This document shows positions 1-12,961 of a stretch of 64,000 bases of DNA, in pieces. Source of the stretch: Dromaius novaehollandiae (taxonomy: Eukaryota; Chordata; Aves; Casuariiformes; Dromaiidae); assembly GCF_036370855.1 (NCBI RefSeq), contig NC_088130.1, positions 14,351,543 to 14,415,542 of the forward strand, read 5' to 3'. Each line of letters starts with the position of its first letter. The stretch's first letter is position 1. The notes beneath the pieces were generated by a model. The model ran no database searches. It worked only from the letters and a program-made list of their open reading frames with translations, and was not told the DNA's origin. The position numbers were made by a program, and so were the translations under genes.

Positions 1-769
1 CTATCATTATTCCTTAAAGCTGCTAATAAGAAGGGTAATTTTCCAGCCCATTGTTTTGGACATTGTCCTACAACTTTCTTTAGACTATTTTTAATAGTCT
101 GATTCATTCTTTCTACCATTCTGGAAGATTGTGGGTGGTAGGATGTATGCAATCTTTGTTTAATCCCCAGGTTACTCATTAAGGCTTGAGTTCCTACACT
201 TACGAAAATCCCTCCTTTATCTGATCCTATCTCCGCCAGTGTTCCATACCTACAGGTAATTTCCTTAAATGGTATTTTTACAGTTACAGTGGCTGTATTC
301 CTTTTAGTGGGAAAAGCTTCAAACCATCCTGAAAAGATATCTATGATGACAAGGAGATACTGATATCCTTCTTTAGTTCATGGAAGTTTATATAATCCAT
401 TTGCAGTATTTTCCAGGATTCATGGCTTTTCTGATGCAATAGAGGTGGCAACTTAGTTTTACTAGTTTGCTTTTGTATCATTGCATATCTCATGCAGTTT
501 TTAATTATGTGCTCAATTTCTTGCTTCATTTGTTGCCAAATATAAATTCCTTGCGCTCTTTTTAGAGTGCCCTGTACTTCTTCACGTAACATATTATGAT
601 AATCTAAGATGATTTGTTCTCTTTCAGATGGCCCTTCCTTCTTATCTTTTACCTGTTTCTTGGTTTGAACTGCAGCAATTACTGAGACAACTTGATCATT
701 AAACTGTTTCTCAGTATTGTTTTCAGTCTTCTCATGTGCTTTAACATGCTTAACATGTTTTATTCCCAC
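1..769 (-). pseudogene. pol: ERV-D integrase and RNase H tail (retroviral pol relic)
   Basis: Minus-strand translation gives the end of RNase H (HVKAHEKTE), then an integrase N-terminal zinc-binding region with one clear His (near YHNML) and a Cys (KNCMRY), then the catalytic core. The core has the first Asp in MDYIN, the second in GSDKGG and the Glu in VERMNQ, so the DDE triad survives. The frame shifts near 345-375. Integrase joins viral cDNA to host DNA. The gene runs off the left edge, so any env and 3' LTR lie outside. Core spacing resembles class I (gamma/epsilon-like) retroviruses, but lineage is not settled by eye. Confidence 0.8.
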
Positions 770-2165
770 TGTCTCTCTGAGCTTGTAAAACGAACCTCTG
801 ATTTTCTTTAATCACTATTGGTGCTTTCCATCCCCCTTTCTCCCAGTCATACATCTAGTATTTTATTCCATTATTAACATAATCACTGTTCATAAAGAGA
901 GATAATGGGTTCTGTTTAGAGGGTTTATGTCTTTTAATAACTTCTATGGTAGGCTGTACTTCTGCTGTTTGGGATGATCCTTTCTCCATTTTTCCTACTA
1001 TTTATTCTCCCATTCTATTAACAGCAACATATTGGACTATTATTTTTCCTTATTCATATCTACCACTCCTGTCAGTGAACCACACCTTTAGTTTATTACT
1101 GGGTTCCTTTAAAAGGACATCCACATCAATATCCATTTCTTCTTTCCTGAGCAATTACTCTTTGTTCACAACTGTGATCCACACCTTGTTCAATTAAGGC
1201 ATGAGTGAAAAGATCCAGTTGTTGTAACAGTTGTACAGTACCCCCCCAATTCATTAATACTAATGCCCACTGTGCCATCTGGATAGATAATAGTCTGGTG
1301 CCTACTAATTTCCCTGGAATTATGTAGTTTAGAGGGATATGAGTAGATTGGATTACAACTGGACTATCAAGGGCGAAAGCCTCAAAGACCGTTACAGCCC
1401 AGACTGCTGCTAAATAGTCTTTCTCAGAGCCAGAGAATTTTTGTTTTGGACCCTGAAGAGGATGTGGCTCATACGCTGCTTGTGCCCACTTTACCCACTT
1501 TTTTTTTTTAATGGTACTGCTCCCATGGAATCAGCCAGAGCTTTTAAAGCAACTTCTTTCGGTTTAGTTAAAGCATCATGTTCCATGTTCCAGTTCCATC
1601 CCTGATTCTTTTTCAGTAATTTCCATGATGGTTTTCTGATACCAACAAAGCTATGGATATGCTGCCATAAGAAATTAAATTCTCCTTCATTCTGTTCGAA
1701 GTTGGGACTGATATATTTCACACAAAGCTTTAATCTTTCTTGCATCTATCTTTCTGTTTCCCCAATTACAATTCCCAAGCAGTTAACCTGGGGTTGCACT
1801 AATTGAGCCTTCTTCAACTTGACTTTAAATCCTGTTTGGTCTGTTAATTTTAAAACTCAGATATTTCTCTCTCGCACCTCTTCTGTAGCTCCAGTCACTA
1901 GAATATCATCCACATAACTTTTCTGCATTGTGAAACACCCACAGTACCTAAGTAAAGGTATATTGTTTGTCTCTAAATGTGAAAGCAAATCTTTAAATTG
2001 ATTCTTCAGTAAGTGGATAGCAATGAAACAGATATGTAACTGAAAACCACTTGTTATTTTCTAGTAACTTAGCAATAATCTCAGGCATGCTTGCTACAAT
2101 AGGAGCCATCCTCAGGGTGAACTTATTTATCTGATAATAGTCTACCATCATTCTCCAGGATTTTC
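770..2165 (-). pseudogene. pol: ERV-D reverse transcriptase / RNase H (decayed)
   Basis: Minus-strand frames carry a reverse-transcriptase active-site box YVDD (codons at 1907-1918) followed by VTGATEEV, then connection and RNase H-like sequence down to about 770. The reading frame is broken by stops and shifts, for example after RERNI near 1860. Downstream it joins the integrase relic, giving the usual RT-RNaseH-IN order on the minus strand. The amino-terminal part of RT is cut off near 2165-2216, where a gypsy LTR fragment begins. Confidence 0.75.
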
Positions 2166-2215
2166 ATCAGCCTTCCTAGCAGGACATAACAGAGAATTAT
2201 ATTTTCCAGGACCCT

Positions 2216-2410
2216 GAGGGCACTAATAGGTCTTAGTAGCCCTGACCAGCTTTACCGGAGGCCTCCACCCACATCCTCTGTCCATGGGCCCAGGAGCCCC
2301 AGTTTAGCTCAGCCCTGGGCCTGCAGTCCCTGCCTGAGCTGTTGTAGGAGTACCGGTCTCCAGCTCAGCCATAGCCATGCCCATGCCTGGCTGCGGACCC
2401 TGTTGGACAA
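2216..2410 (+). mobile_element. Ty3/gypsy-type LTR fragment
   Basis: Starting with CACTAATAGG and rich in GGCCTCCACCCACA-type sequence, this stretch is homologous in inverted orientation to about 59970-60060, where it flanks a gypsy integrase. It separates the RT and gag parts of ERV-D, so it is best read as an LTR fragment inserted into, or recombined with, the older retrovirus. No terminal TG/CA or target duplication could be fixed. Confidence 0.5.
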
Positions 2411-2428
2411 TTGGATTTAATGCACTCA

Positions 2429-3404
2429 TCAAAAATGGTGTATACCTTTAGTGACTGGTGTACATTTTTGGTAAAAGTTGGGTGTAGTACAAGCTCTGAT
2501 ATATTTACCTATTTCATTCCCATTTAATTCCAAGTTTGAAGCAGTTTCTAGAAGTTCCCCCTTCCAATCCACAATTGTGCTTTCTTTCAGTGACCCAAGA
2601 TCTGCATCTAGCTGTCTCACATCCCCTGGTGTGTGTGTGTATTTATTTATTATTATTATAACAGCAACAGCAGGTTTACCTGCTTTACCTCCCTGTCCTT
2701 GTAGTTGTAGATCCTCTTTCATTTCCCATTCATACACATCATCCCCAAAATCATCTTCCTCTGGTCCCCCATCTAATTCTGTCACAGATACAACAGCGCT
2801 TTTTTGCATCCTGATCTGCTTTTTCAAGTATCCAGTTTTAGCTTCATGTTTATTATGATCAGGTCCCATTGGAGCTCTCCCTTGCCCTATGTTGTACTAT
2901 GCATGTTAATTCCTCTACTTGGTTGTTCAGTTTTTCTTTCTCTTTTTCTGAATTCACCTGATTGTCTAATTCCAGTTGTATTACCTTATGATGTTTTTGA
3001 GCTGCTAGATAGTACTCCTTTTCTAAAGACAAACTTGCTTCAAGTTTCTCAATAGTTTCTTTTAAAACACAGTTTTCAGAATGAAACAATTGATTTTCTG
3101 CTGTTACATTGGCTCAATTGGTGCAAAATGTTTTAGCTGCTTCCCATATAAGTCCCACTAACACAGGAGGTGTATCCTCAAGTTTCATTTCATATGCTCT
3201 GCAATAATTGAACATTTGTTCTATATCATCCCTTGTCCTATGGGCTGAAGTGATGCATCCCTCCCTCTGTGGAGAGGTACCTGTAGCCCATACTGTAATC
3301 TCCATCGTGGTTGGGTCTTCCTGTAGCCCTTTAATATCCTCCTTTTTAGTATTTTCCCAAGCTTTCAATTTTGTTTTAAGGTTCCCCTTAAGCATTGCGC
3401 ACAA
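2429..3404 (-). pseudogene. gag: ERV-D gag-like region with coiled coil
   Basis: Three consecutive minus-strand open segments (3404-3114, 3089-2859, 2869-2429) lie upstream of the RT relic, where gag is expected. The middle segment is a charged heptad-rich stretch (KETIEKLEASLSLEKEY) predicted to form a coiled coil. The last segment is acidic and has a slipped ATT/TTA repeat encoding AVIIIIN. No CCHC zinc knuckle or major homology region was recognised, so gag identity rests mainly on position. Frames are broken between segments. Confidence 0.5.
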
Positions 3405-3500
3405 TGATATTACAACAGACCAGTCAGATTTATAGAATCATCTTGCAAGTACAACCAGTGTTCTCAAAAAGATCACTCAGAAGAAAAAGAATTTGGTTAT

Positions 3501-3600
3501 GACCTGTGTTCTCCACCAAAAGATGTTGTCAGTTCTCTTTTCCCCAATAGGAGATCGAGTCAGAGGAGACACAGATCACAACCAATATTTATTAGAACAC
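3501..3600 (-). promoter_or_regulatory. Candidate primer-binding site and U5 edge of ERV-D 5' LTR
   Basis: On the plus strand GACCTGTGTTCTCCACCA (3501-3518) ends in CCA and is followed after five bases by TGTTGTC (3524). That is the mirror image of a 5' LTR ending in CA followed by a primer-binding site on the minus strand. An AATAAA on the minus strand (around 3590) would be the polyadenylation signal. I could not match the tRNA or find the other LTR end, so this is tentative. Confidence 0.3.
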
Positions 3601-4660
3601 CTTTTATGAATTAAGCTGTTGTTAATATTAACAGCTTGATTTTATTAATACTAATAGTAGATAAGTGAATGTACTGTGTGACTAATTCTTTCCTCTTGCA
3701 CAGTTTACTCACACACACTCACTTGTTACTGGGATGGAGCAAAAGCAGGGAGGCCAACCCCAGCTGTGTACTTAGAAGCAGAGGGTCATACTGACATGCC
3801 AGTGGCTTCCAGGTAGGTGTTCAGAAAGTCCCTCAGGGGTCCCTTGTTTCATCAGGTCATGTCATCTGAGTTACACAACCCAGTATTGATGCCAGTGTAT
3901 GCTGGTGGCTTTGGACAGATTCAGTAGACTCTTGGTGTTCTGAGTTTATCAGTTCTTGTGGATTCAACAGGACCACTAGTTTTTGGATCTTATCAGTCCT
4001 TGGGAGACTTTCACACAGTCTTCTCAGCATGTACTTTTCCTCTCTTTGGCCTGCTCTTTTCTGGTAACTATTTTTCCATCCACACACATAAATACGTATA
4101 GAGCCCATTCACACAAACTCACACAGAAGAGGCTTTTATGACAATTCTTTACGCAACATATAGTTGAACTGTAGAACTCTGTGCTGCAGAATGTTGTGAT
4201 GTTAGAAGTTTTCATAGCTTAAACAAAGCAATGGGTAAATTCACAGAAGAAGAATTGAGTGAGGACTATTAATACAAGGCCACATATCTGGCTTAGGAGA
4301 TCCCTGAATTGTTTGAGATTGGGGAGCATTCTGGAGAATATCACTATTTACTTGCCCTGTTCTTATGCTCTTCCCCAAATGTCTGCAATTGGCCCCTGCT
4401 GGGAATAGGTTCCTATTCTAGATGTCTAGACCTAACGTAGCTACTCTTAGCTTGATCAGTTACTGAGACAAAAGTATTCTTCATTTCTTGTTTTGGGCTC
4501 CATAGGTGGGGCATCTTGGTGAAATTTTGGAAGGTCAGAATATAGCTACTCTGATAGTCCCTTTAAGCTCTAGCTTATGAAAAAGATAAGTTTTGTTTGC
4601 CAAGTAGATGAATTCATTTTGGTTTTGCTTGTTAACCCATCTGATGATTCTGTCTTGCAG
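3601..4660. other. Unassigned interval, possibly ERV-D LTR body
   Basis: No gene is recognised. If 3524 is an LTR edge, part of this stretch would be the R and U3 regions, but no matching second copy is present in the window. The last 20 bases (4641-4660) form a plausible pyrimidine-rich 3' splice site ending in TCTTGCAG. Confidence 0.3.
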
Positions 4661-4791
4661 AAAGCACCTCTACTTCTACATTACAGACCCAAAATGGACT
4701 TGCTGTAAGAGAACTTTATTGTCCTTGTGGACACAGTTTTTTGCAGAGACGATCATCTGGCACCTTAGTGCAGCACTTAACTCTCACATGA
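4661..4791 (+). CDS. Candidate terminal exon of an unidentified host gene
   Basis: A strong-looking acceptor (TGATGATTCTGTCTTGCAG, ending at 4660) is followed by a frame (from 4663) encoding about 42 residues, including the Cys/His cluster LYCPCGHSFLQ, ending at TGA 4789-4791. A second open frame (from 4662) runs to 4865, so the true frame is undecided. What follows is AT-rich, has AATAAA-type signals and no recognised transposon, like a long 3' UTR. I do not recognise the protein. This is a hypothesis only; it could equally be chance sequence in an intron. Confidence 0.2.
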
Positions 4792-7700
4792 CGCAAACCA
4801 GCAGAATCACTTTGGAAGACTGTAGTGCTTTCATAGCAGAGTGTCCTTCTGAATATTTCTTATAGGAACATGCTGCCCAGATTTTTGGACAAAAATATTT
4901 ATACTTTTTTTTGTACAAATGAAATAAATTACAACTCAACAAGACTCTACCAGCACTAAGTTTACAGATAGTGAAAACACTTCACAGTTCCATGGAGCTC
5001 AGCCTGATTCATCTCTTTGTAGTTACACAAAAATAAGTTTAAAATGTTGTGGGAGTGATTTAAAATGTTACTTTTAACACCAAATTACTACATTTAGGGG
5101 TTTTTTTGTCTTGAAACTTTAAAACTTATTTCAGCATGTTTTTCCAAGGTGTTCTTGTTTTATGTAGTATGCCCAGTTATGTCAGCTTTAATCAAGCCAT
5201 CTATAGAACATTGAACATAGCTAATGATATAGTGATTGGTGATATTTATTATGCTGCATTAAAAACTTCCTAAAAACCTAGAGATCCAATAGCTTCATTA
5301 GTTTTGCACAATGTTTGTTTTCCTTTATTTTGTATTTCAGTAATGTTTTGATACTCTCCCTTTGTATGTTGATTTGAGTTTAACAGAAATTAGTTCACTT
5401 GATTTTTAATATGCCTTAATATTTTGCCATGGCATAAATTGCATCAGATCATAACAAATACTCAGAAGTGCTGAATTTGTGAAATTGTTTTAAAGAAAAT
5501 GTGTCATATAATTGGGGCTTGCAAAAATCAAATTTTACTTTAGGGAGAATTTGCTGTTTCATTAGCTGTTGAAACCATGGCTGTTGGGCAATTTTTGTTG
5601 ATACAGGATAAGTTTCCATTTCACTAGCTAAAAATTCTTCAGTTAGTTGCAAACCAATGCTGGGTTTCTTTTACTGGTTTCTTTATGAAACCACAGCTTT
5701 CTTTAGCGCAATTACTAGTTAGCTTGGAGGTCAGATTACATATTACATTACAGGGGCACCTTCTGGCCTTAACTGATAATTTTGCTTGTGTCAAGCCCTG
5801 AGAGATGCAAACTACCATATGTGTATGTGTGTCTGTGTACACATGCGCACACACCTTAGAGAATCCACCTTCCGTAGTGCTTAGCAGGGTGTTGACTGCA
5901 TTGCTTGGAAGGCTTTTTAAAATAGTCAGCTTTATAAAAATGTGATAGTAGTTGAAAGTGATTTCTGCAAGTTGTATAGCATTATATATAGCATGGATGT
6001 GAGTGTGTCTGACACGGGGTCTCAAGTCACTGAAAGGAAGATATGCAGTATTATTGGCAGCTGGAGGCTATTAATTTTCTAACTCTTCTAAGAGTTTTTC
6101 TGTCAGCTGAAAATGGCAGTTGTTACATTTTTTTCTTCCATAAAATACATTTTTATTCTTCCATAAAATGTCAATGGCTAAGAAAATCAGTATGCCTGTT
6201 ACCACTGTCCTGCTTCCTCCAGCTGTGTCCCCCTCCTCTGCAAGAAAGCATTGCTTAATGTTACTTGATAATAGGAGGTTGATCCCACAAGACAATTATT
6301 CAAGTATTGCAAGTCCTATTGCCTCTTCTCGAGTTCTCCAAGCACCGCATTCCTTTGCATGTCTCCCATGCTTTTCTTAATTGGAATTTTCAGTTCCTCT
6401 TTCCTAGTTCTGCTGCCAGAGGGAAGTTCACTTGTTTGTCTTTGGAAACAGGGTTCCTTGTTTTAAGTTATAGCTATAGATGTGAATGGTGAGGAAATAA
6501 AAAGAAATACAAAGAAAGAAAAAGAGCCTACTGAACTATGGGGATGGTCAAGAGAGCCACAGTAAGGTCAGTGAAGTACTGCCATCTCTGCGAACGAGGA
6601 CATGAGACCACTACATTTGAACACCTAGGTTAGACAGGACTTCTTCACATCAAGACCTAGACTGTGTGTGTGTGATAGAATTAGAACTTTGCTCTGGTTT
6701 TGCTGTACTGTTTCTGGACTCTCTTATCTGCAATTTAGCTTTTATCTATTTTTAGCATTAATAGAAGTGGCAGAAGAGGACAGGTGAGATCTATTTAGTC
6801 TATATTTTTGGGGGTAATTTTTCACAGAACAGTGAATGCAGGTGATATGGATGTGTACACAAATTGTCATAATAGGCCTTTCTGGAGCTGTTAATGTAGC
6901 TATCATTGCACATTTCCAAGTGTGAATCAGGGGCTGGTTCTAGTTGATGAGCCCCCCAGAGAGTGCAAATATGGTTATAAACATCCATCCTCCATGCACC
7001 TCAAATGTACAGATACTGGGCTATACCTGACGTAGACATGGAAATCAAGCCCATAGACTATGTAAATGCCTAATTAATTATTCAGCTGCAGTCTAAGGGT
7101 TTAATAAATATATATATTATATATATATTTGTGATTAGTCTACCTCAGTATATGTACACTGTGGAAACATTGTAACATCAGATGTTGATGCAGTGCTATT
7201 GAAGTATATTGGGATTTTAATATTTTCCTGTGTAGTTGTACAACTGAAAAGAGGTTAGCAGTTACAAGCATGTAAATTCAGAAAGCTCTCTGCCATTCAG
7301 TTTTAAGTCTTGCTGTTACAATCTACAGTACAGAATATATATTTGCAAGTTTGTAACTACCTTTGGAATCACTTGAATTTGTTATGGTGCTATATCAATA
7401 TATTTAAATCTGTTGATATCTATATAGGTACACATCTGTAGCCAGTGTTGACATTTATAGCTGGTTATTGCTCATAATTGTGTGCAACTGCTTTTGTAAT
7501 GTGTTTAAACCTGATAAAACCTCAACAGTGTTAAAAAAAAAAACAACAAACAAAGTACAAAAAACCCAAACTCCAAAACCCTATTTTTCTAAATCATATG
7601 TCACAATATCTTCATTACAAAACCTATTTCCCATGGGGAGGGATGGAATGATGTCTGCACCATTCATTTATTTTCTAGCTTTATAGAAAGACTAGACTAC

Positions 7701-10700
7701 AACTGAATTCAAGTCAGAGGCAGGCCTTGGGGTCAAAGTCCTATTTCACTTCTTTGAAGCTTAAGAAACAGTTGATTTAATGTCAAGATTATATTGGGTA
7801 AAAAAGTAATGATTGTTTTACTTTTTTATATTTAAATCTGAAAGTTGGGCTCTGTATAGATATTTCTTGATTCCTGCTGAGGTCATGATCAATTTATTTT
7901 GGTTTTAATGAAGATAGCATTACTGTGAAGTAATTTTCACAGCTGCTTACACTGGTAAATAATTGCAGTAAAAGGTATCTTTTTGCATTATCCTCAGCAG
8001 CAATGAGACTGAATTACCCCAGACTCAGAGTCTCACTAGGTATAATTTTCATTAAAAATAGATAATTCAGATAAAATATATAATATTGAATTTAAATAAG
8101 ATTTGGGAGCTTTAAAAAGTTAAATTTATAAAAAATATTTATTATATTAAGCATTCTGTCTTATTTTATCATCCAAATATTTTTGTTTTCAGTGGTCCAG
8201 CTTTATTTACAGGCATATAAAATTGTAAAATGTTTTTACAGCTTCTTCCTTTTATATTGAGTTTGAATGGCTTTTATTTGTATGTCTTTGTTATATATGG
8301 ATAAAGAGCATTACTTAAGCTTTTGTGCAATGGATCCAAAACATGCATTTATAAGGCATAAGTTTAAATTGTAAATGTAGCATCTACTTCTAAATTGAAA
8401 AGGAACGTAGATGGGTTTTTTCATATGTACATTCAATGGGTTTTTGTTTGGGGTTTTCATTTGTTTGGGGGGGAGGGGTTGCATTTTTTTATAAGAATTA
8501 AGTTTGGGATTTTATGGGATTTTAAAATGTGTAACTGCAAGAACTACCCATCAGCAATATTTTAAAATAAATGATCTGGCAAGAAACTTTAATGTGAATT
8601 GTGGAAGTAATCTGCAAGAAATAGCAGCCTATCTGAAATTCGTTTGTGCCATTGTTATGTCTGGTATCTTTGTGTATCATCTAACCTTGGAATATTTATT
8701 TTTTATTGGTTGTGCAATAGTATACACAATGCTATTACCTCTGGGAATATGGGACTGCAAAAATATCAGACTACAACTATGATGGTGCTATTTTTTTTCA
8801 ATAGACTATGAGCCTTTGAAAGCTTATATGGCTCTTGTTATAACAGCATAATTAGTCTTAGGAGATTCACTATTTTGCTTTGTTTTTTTCCTACTGGATG
8901 GTAAATGTAACTATACAGCTAGCCTATTTTACAATAATATTAATCTTACCATTGAGTTAAATATAATAGGAAAGAGCCAAATAGTCTGTACATCAACACG
9001 TTAATCTTAATAAATGTGTTTTCTCAGCAGTACTTAAGAAATGTATTTAGTACATAAGGCTGAGTGGAAAAAAAAATCTAGTTTCTGTATTTCCTCAGGT
9101 AATCAATTCAGTTTGGATGTTTCACCAGAGATGTTAATGCAACCTACACTTCAGTCCCTCTGCCTGAAGTTAATGACAAGAAAAATTGTCATACAGGCTA
9201 AAATCTTTGCATAAGATGCACTTAACTGTAATTGAGAGATATTGACTTTGGTCTCTTTTAAAGGTGCAGAGAGAGCATTAAGGTGTGTAACATTAGCATG
9301 GAAAAATACTTTAATGTCTGCTTTCATCAAAATCTGTAATCAGGTACAGACACTCTCTAGATACCTGCCTTTTGTGGCAAGCCAACAGTCACATTTTTAC
9401 AATGGAGTTGTGATATACCTATATACAAATTAAAACTCCACTCTTGCTGTTTGATCCACTTGAGTGGATCCTTAAGGTTTCTTGGAAATCTTTTGAAGCC
9501 ATAATGACCTGCTGAGACCAGATTGCAGGACAGAGACTAAAAGCCCAATTCTGCAAACTCTTATAGTGGTAACTTTATTGCTAACTTGGATGGTTCCACT
9601 GAAACCAGTGGAATTATTCATGTGGACAAAGTTGCTTAAATGTGTGTCTGCAAGATGGAGTCCTAATTTTTGAAGGATGGACTGATGTTTCTGTATCTTT
9701 TTTAACTTAAAACATTGGTTTAATAGTGTCCTTTTATCCAAGTAATTTAACTGGGCAAAAGGAGAGTTTGTTCTTTCTTTCTGCAACAACATTAAATTAA
9801 GGTTATGGGACAATAAGTCAGTGTGATCACTAAACCTTTATCCTATATGGCATAATAAAGATACTGAAACTATCACAGTGTAGGACCATATTTTTTACTT
9901 GGTTTCACTTCAGAGTTTACATTTTTATGCTTTGTTTCCTGTGTGATTTTTGTACTATTGGTGGCTAGTTTTTGTCCGAATAAGCCTTTTGGGATTATTG
10001 CTTAATATTTTGATTTTATGATAGCGAAGCTTGTATCCAGTGTTTTGCCAAATAATATTATATGCTTGTTAATAAAAGTAAAAAAGCTAACTGAAATCCT
10101 GCCAGGCTGGTGGTAGTTGTTCTATTTTTTCCCTCCCCAAGAGCATAAAGAACTTTCTAGCATAATACAGTACTAAACAAACACAGCGTGACTGTAACAA
10201 GGACATATATGGTTCCATAATCAATCTTTATACCCATCTTACTCAGTTGAAATGCTGGCATGGGCCTAAGTAGTATTTGCTACATAGAATGCTGAAATGT
10301 TTGTGCCAAAAGTGTGGCAATAATTGCCCCTTAGTGAATAAAATGTCTTCTACTGTATGGAGGAAAAACATGTAGGTGCTTTACCATTTTCATGTGTTTG
10401 TGAGTACATATTTGCCCTACCTATGCATGTTACTTTAAGTCTTGCTCTTATCTGTTGATGCTGATGCACAGGGATAGACTGTAATGTGACACTCTTGGAT
10501 ACATGTCAAATTGAAAACCATACCAACCCAAATCCTAATTTTATCTTTCTTGGATTGGAGAGTGGGGAGGTGGGAGATACAAGTTTGGGGGGGCAGTGTA
10601 TGTGTTGAGGGTTTTTTTTTTAGCTGAAATGACTTTAGGTAGCTAATCTAGATAGCATAGAAAACTGCAAAGCAGATAACAATAGGTGAATTTCCTTACA

Positions 10701-11375
10701 GCATCTTTGTGCAGTACTGTAAATTTACAGAATATTCTACTGCTCTCTTCATATTGAGGGATGCAGAAGGATTCTTTTCCTGCTATTAAATTAGGAATAG
10801 CCAAGAGTTCTGGATTAATTCCAAGTCACAGATTTGTTCTTGCACACAATTCTCACACCAATGATGTCCATGTATAATCATCCCAAGGAGATCAGATGCT
10901 TTGCCACTGATTGTTTCATTTAAATACTGGCATGGGAAATCTATCTCAGAAAGGTCACTTTATAAATAGTCACTTAAAAGTGGGTAAGTGTTAACACTAA
11001 TTCTGCTGCCTGAGCAAGCACTACAACTTGTAAATCTTCCACGTTCACATTATTAGTGGTTCTGACATGTCCCCTGTGCTTTGTACTACTGTTCTTCATC
11101 TGTCTGTGAACTAGTCATTGATAGGCCTGGTTCAGCCTGCTTTTTCCCACTGTGCTGTGTTTTTAGTGAATTTCAGGAATCCAGAAAAAAAAATAGTGCT
11201 AGAACAGAACAGTTCTATTTCATGGTAGTATGATTATAGATGTTTTTTTCCAAATCCTGTAATATACTGGAATAGTGAGACTAAAACATCTGCCACCTGT
11301 GACCCAACAGCTTTGGACAGAAGTACATAATGCTATACAGTGTATAGTCTATGGATTCTTAATTGGCATATATGT
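4792..11375. other. AT-rich, repeat-poor block; possible 3' UTR or intron
   Basis: About 6.6 kb with no recognised transposon, no long open frame and no RNA gene. It holds AATAAA signals near 4921 and 10069 (TTAATAAAAGTAAAAAAG), several oligo-T tracts and a short TA tract near 7105-7127. The contrast with the transposon-packed rest of the window suggests host sequence, such as an intron or a long 3' UTR of the candidate exon at 4661. No function is claimed. Confidence 0.4.
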
Positions 11376-11935
11376 CACAGAATGGTTGAAGTTGGAAGGA
11401 ACCTCTGGAGATCATCTATTCCAGACCCCCCTGTACAAAGCACGGTAACCTAGAGCAAGTTGCTCAGGGCCATATTTTGAATATCTCCAAGGATGGAGAC
11501 TCCAGGACCTCTCTGGGCAACCTGTGCCAGTGTTTGAACACCCTCACAGTAAAAAAGATTTTTCTTACGTTTAAGTGGAATTTCCTGAATTTCAATTTGT
11601 GCCCATTACCGCTCGTTCTTTCACTGGGCACCACTAAAAAGAGTCTGGCTCCATCTCCTTTACACTCTCCCTTCAGATATTTATACACATTGATAAGATC
11701 CCCCCTCAGTCTTCTCTTCTCCAGGCTAAACAATCCCAGCTCTCTCAGCCTCCCCTTGTATGAGAGATGCTCCAGTCCCCTAATCATCTTTGTGACCCTT
11801 TGCTGGACTCATTCCAGTATGTCCATGTCTTCCTTATACTGGGGAGCACAAAAGTGGACACTACTCCAGATGGGGTTTCACTAGTGCTGAGTAGAGAGGA
11901 ATAATCACCTCCCTCGACCTGCTGGCTAATGCAGT
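11376..11935 (-). mobile_element. CR1 LINE 3' end (5'-truncated)
   Basis: Read on the minus strand, this is the end of CR1 ORF2 and its 3' UTR: it includes the [14 protein letters not shown] segment (here [17 protein letters not shown]) followed by the CCAGAGGT motif and GTTGGAAGGAACC as its reverse. The same segment occurs in plus orientation at about 29520-29970. Only the last ~560 bp are present, the usual result of 5'-truncated insertion. The 5' edge past 11900 is blurred. Confidence 0.85.
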
Positions 11936-11974
11936 GTGTGGGGATGCTCCCAGCTTCCCCCCGCCCCCATCTGG

Positions 11975-12960
11975 TGCCAGTTACAAGCAGTTTGCATTCC
12001 TGTGCTTCACTCTCTGAAAGGGAGGATGTCAAGGCTTTGAGATAACGCCTGCTTGGGCATCCAGAGGGTGTCGAAGCTTTGAAATAAGGCCTGCTTGGGC
12101 GCCAGGACCCTGGGAAACAAAGCCTCCTCTCACTGCTGGGGCAGTGTTAATTATGGGGGTCTGGACTATCTCTTCCTCATCGGGACCTTGGGAGATAACA
12201 CCTGCTTTCACTGCTGGGGCAGTGTTAATCATTGCGGACTGGAATTAACTCCTTCCTACCCGAGCTATGGGATCTCTCCTTGGGACCACCACTGCAAGAG
12301 TAAAGCAGTCATTCGCAGTCACTCAAACTCCTTTCTCCAGTGCTGAAGAGTGCGCAAGGCAGCTAGCCTGCCCTTGGGGGTGTTCGGCTATTCCCCCCAC
12401 ACACCCCATGACTGTGGGCGCGATCATCATAACGATGACGGAGGAGAGTTGAACCCTGCAGCAGCCAAGAGCTAGGGACTGCGACTGCATGAAGAGACCT
12501 GCAACTGGCCTTGCGACTCCACCTCCACCTTCCCCTGAAGGGTATAAATAGGTTGGCCCCAGAGGCTGTCTTTGGCTCTTCGCGGGTGACAGCGGGTCTG
12601 CCAACTTGCGGATCCCCTCGGGACGGGGACGCCCTCCCGCAGTTACTTCCCTGGGATTGAGTGTACGTTGGCCGCCCAGGCCACGCGTGGGTAAGATCAA
12701 TTAGCATTGGAAAATAAGTATTCTAGTTGAACTAAGTTTCTGTGGATAAGAATTGTTGCTTTGTACTGTTGTAACTTGTGTAGTAAATGTAGATCTTTAA
12801 AATAAGTTGGGGAGTCACACAGTAAATCTCCTTCCTCCCCTCCCTCGCGCTACACGAAACCCTCACAGTCCGGGACTGTAAAGATAGTTGGTCGTCCCGT
12901 GACATGCAGGCAAGGATACTGTTGGCCGCCTTTGCCGCAAGTGCTCATGTTCAGCTTGTT
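11975..12960 (+). mobile_element. LTR-like sequence related to the ERV-A LTR
   Basis: The part from about 11980 (GTTACAAGCAGTTTGC) to 12250 matches the U3 portion of the ERV-A LTRs (33457-33620, and inverted near 44200-44390), but the CTGCTGGGGCAGTGTTAAT module occurs twice. A TATA box (GGGTATAAATAGG, 12540-12552) lies downstream, followed by a GC-rich leader. The rest differs from ERV-A, so this is a related or recombinant LTR rather than the same one. Exact ends are unknown. It stops where the left Polinton TIR begins. Confidence 0.5.
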
Positions 12961-12961
12961 G

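Noticed and set aside
3501..3518. A tRNA gene or specific tRNA primer at the ERV-D edge
   Set aside because: Only an 18-base CCA-ended stretch is visible; no cloverleaf, and no tRNA match by memory, so only a tentative primer site is listed.
12323..12707. Two overlapping minus-strand frames of 114-125 codons
   Set aside because: They lie in the GC-rich leader of an LTR-like element with a TATA box on the other strand; no similarity recognised.
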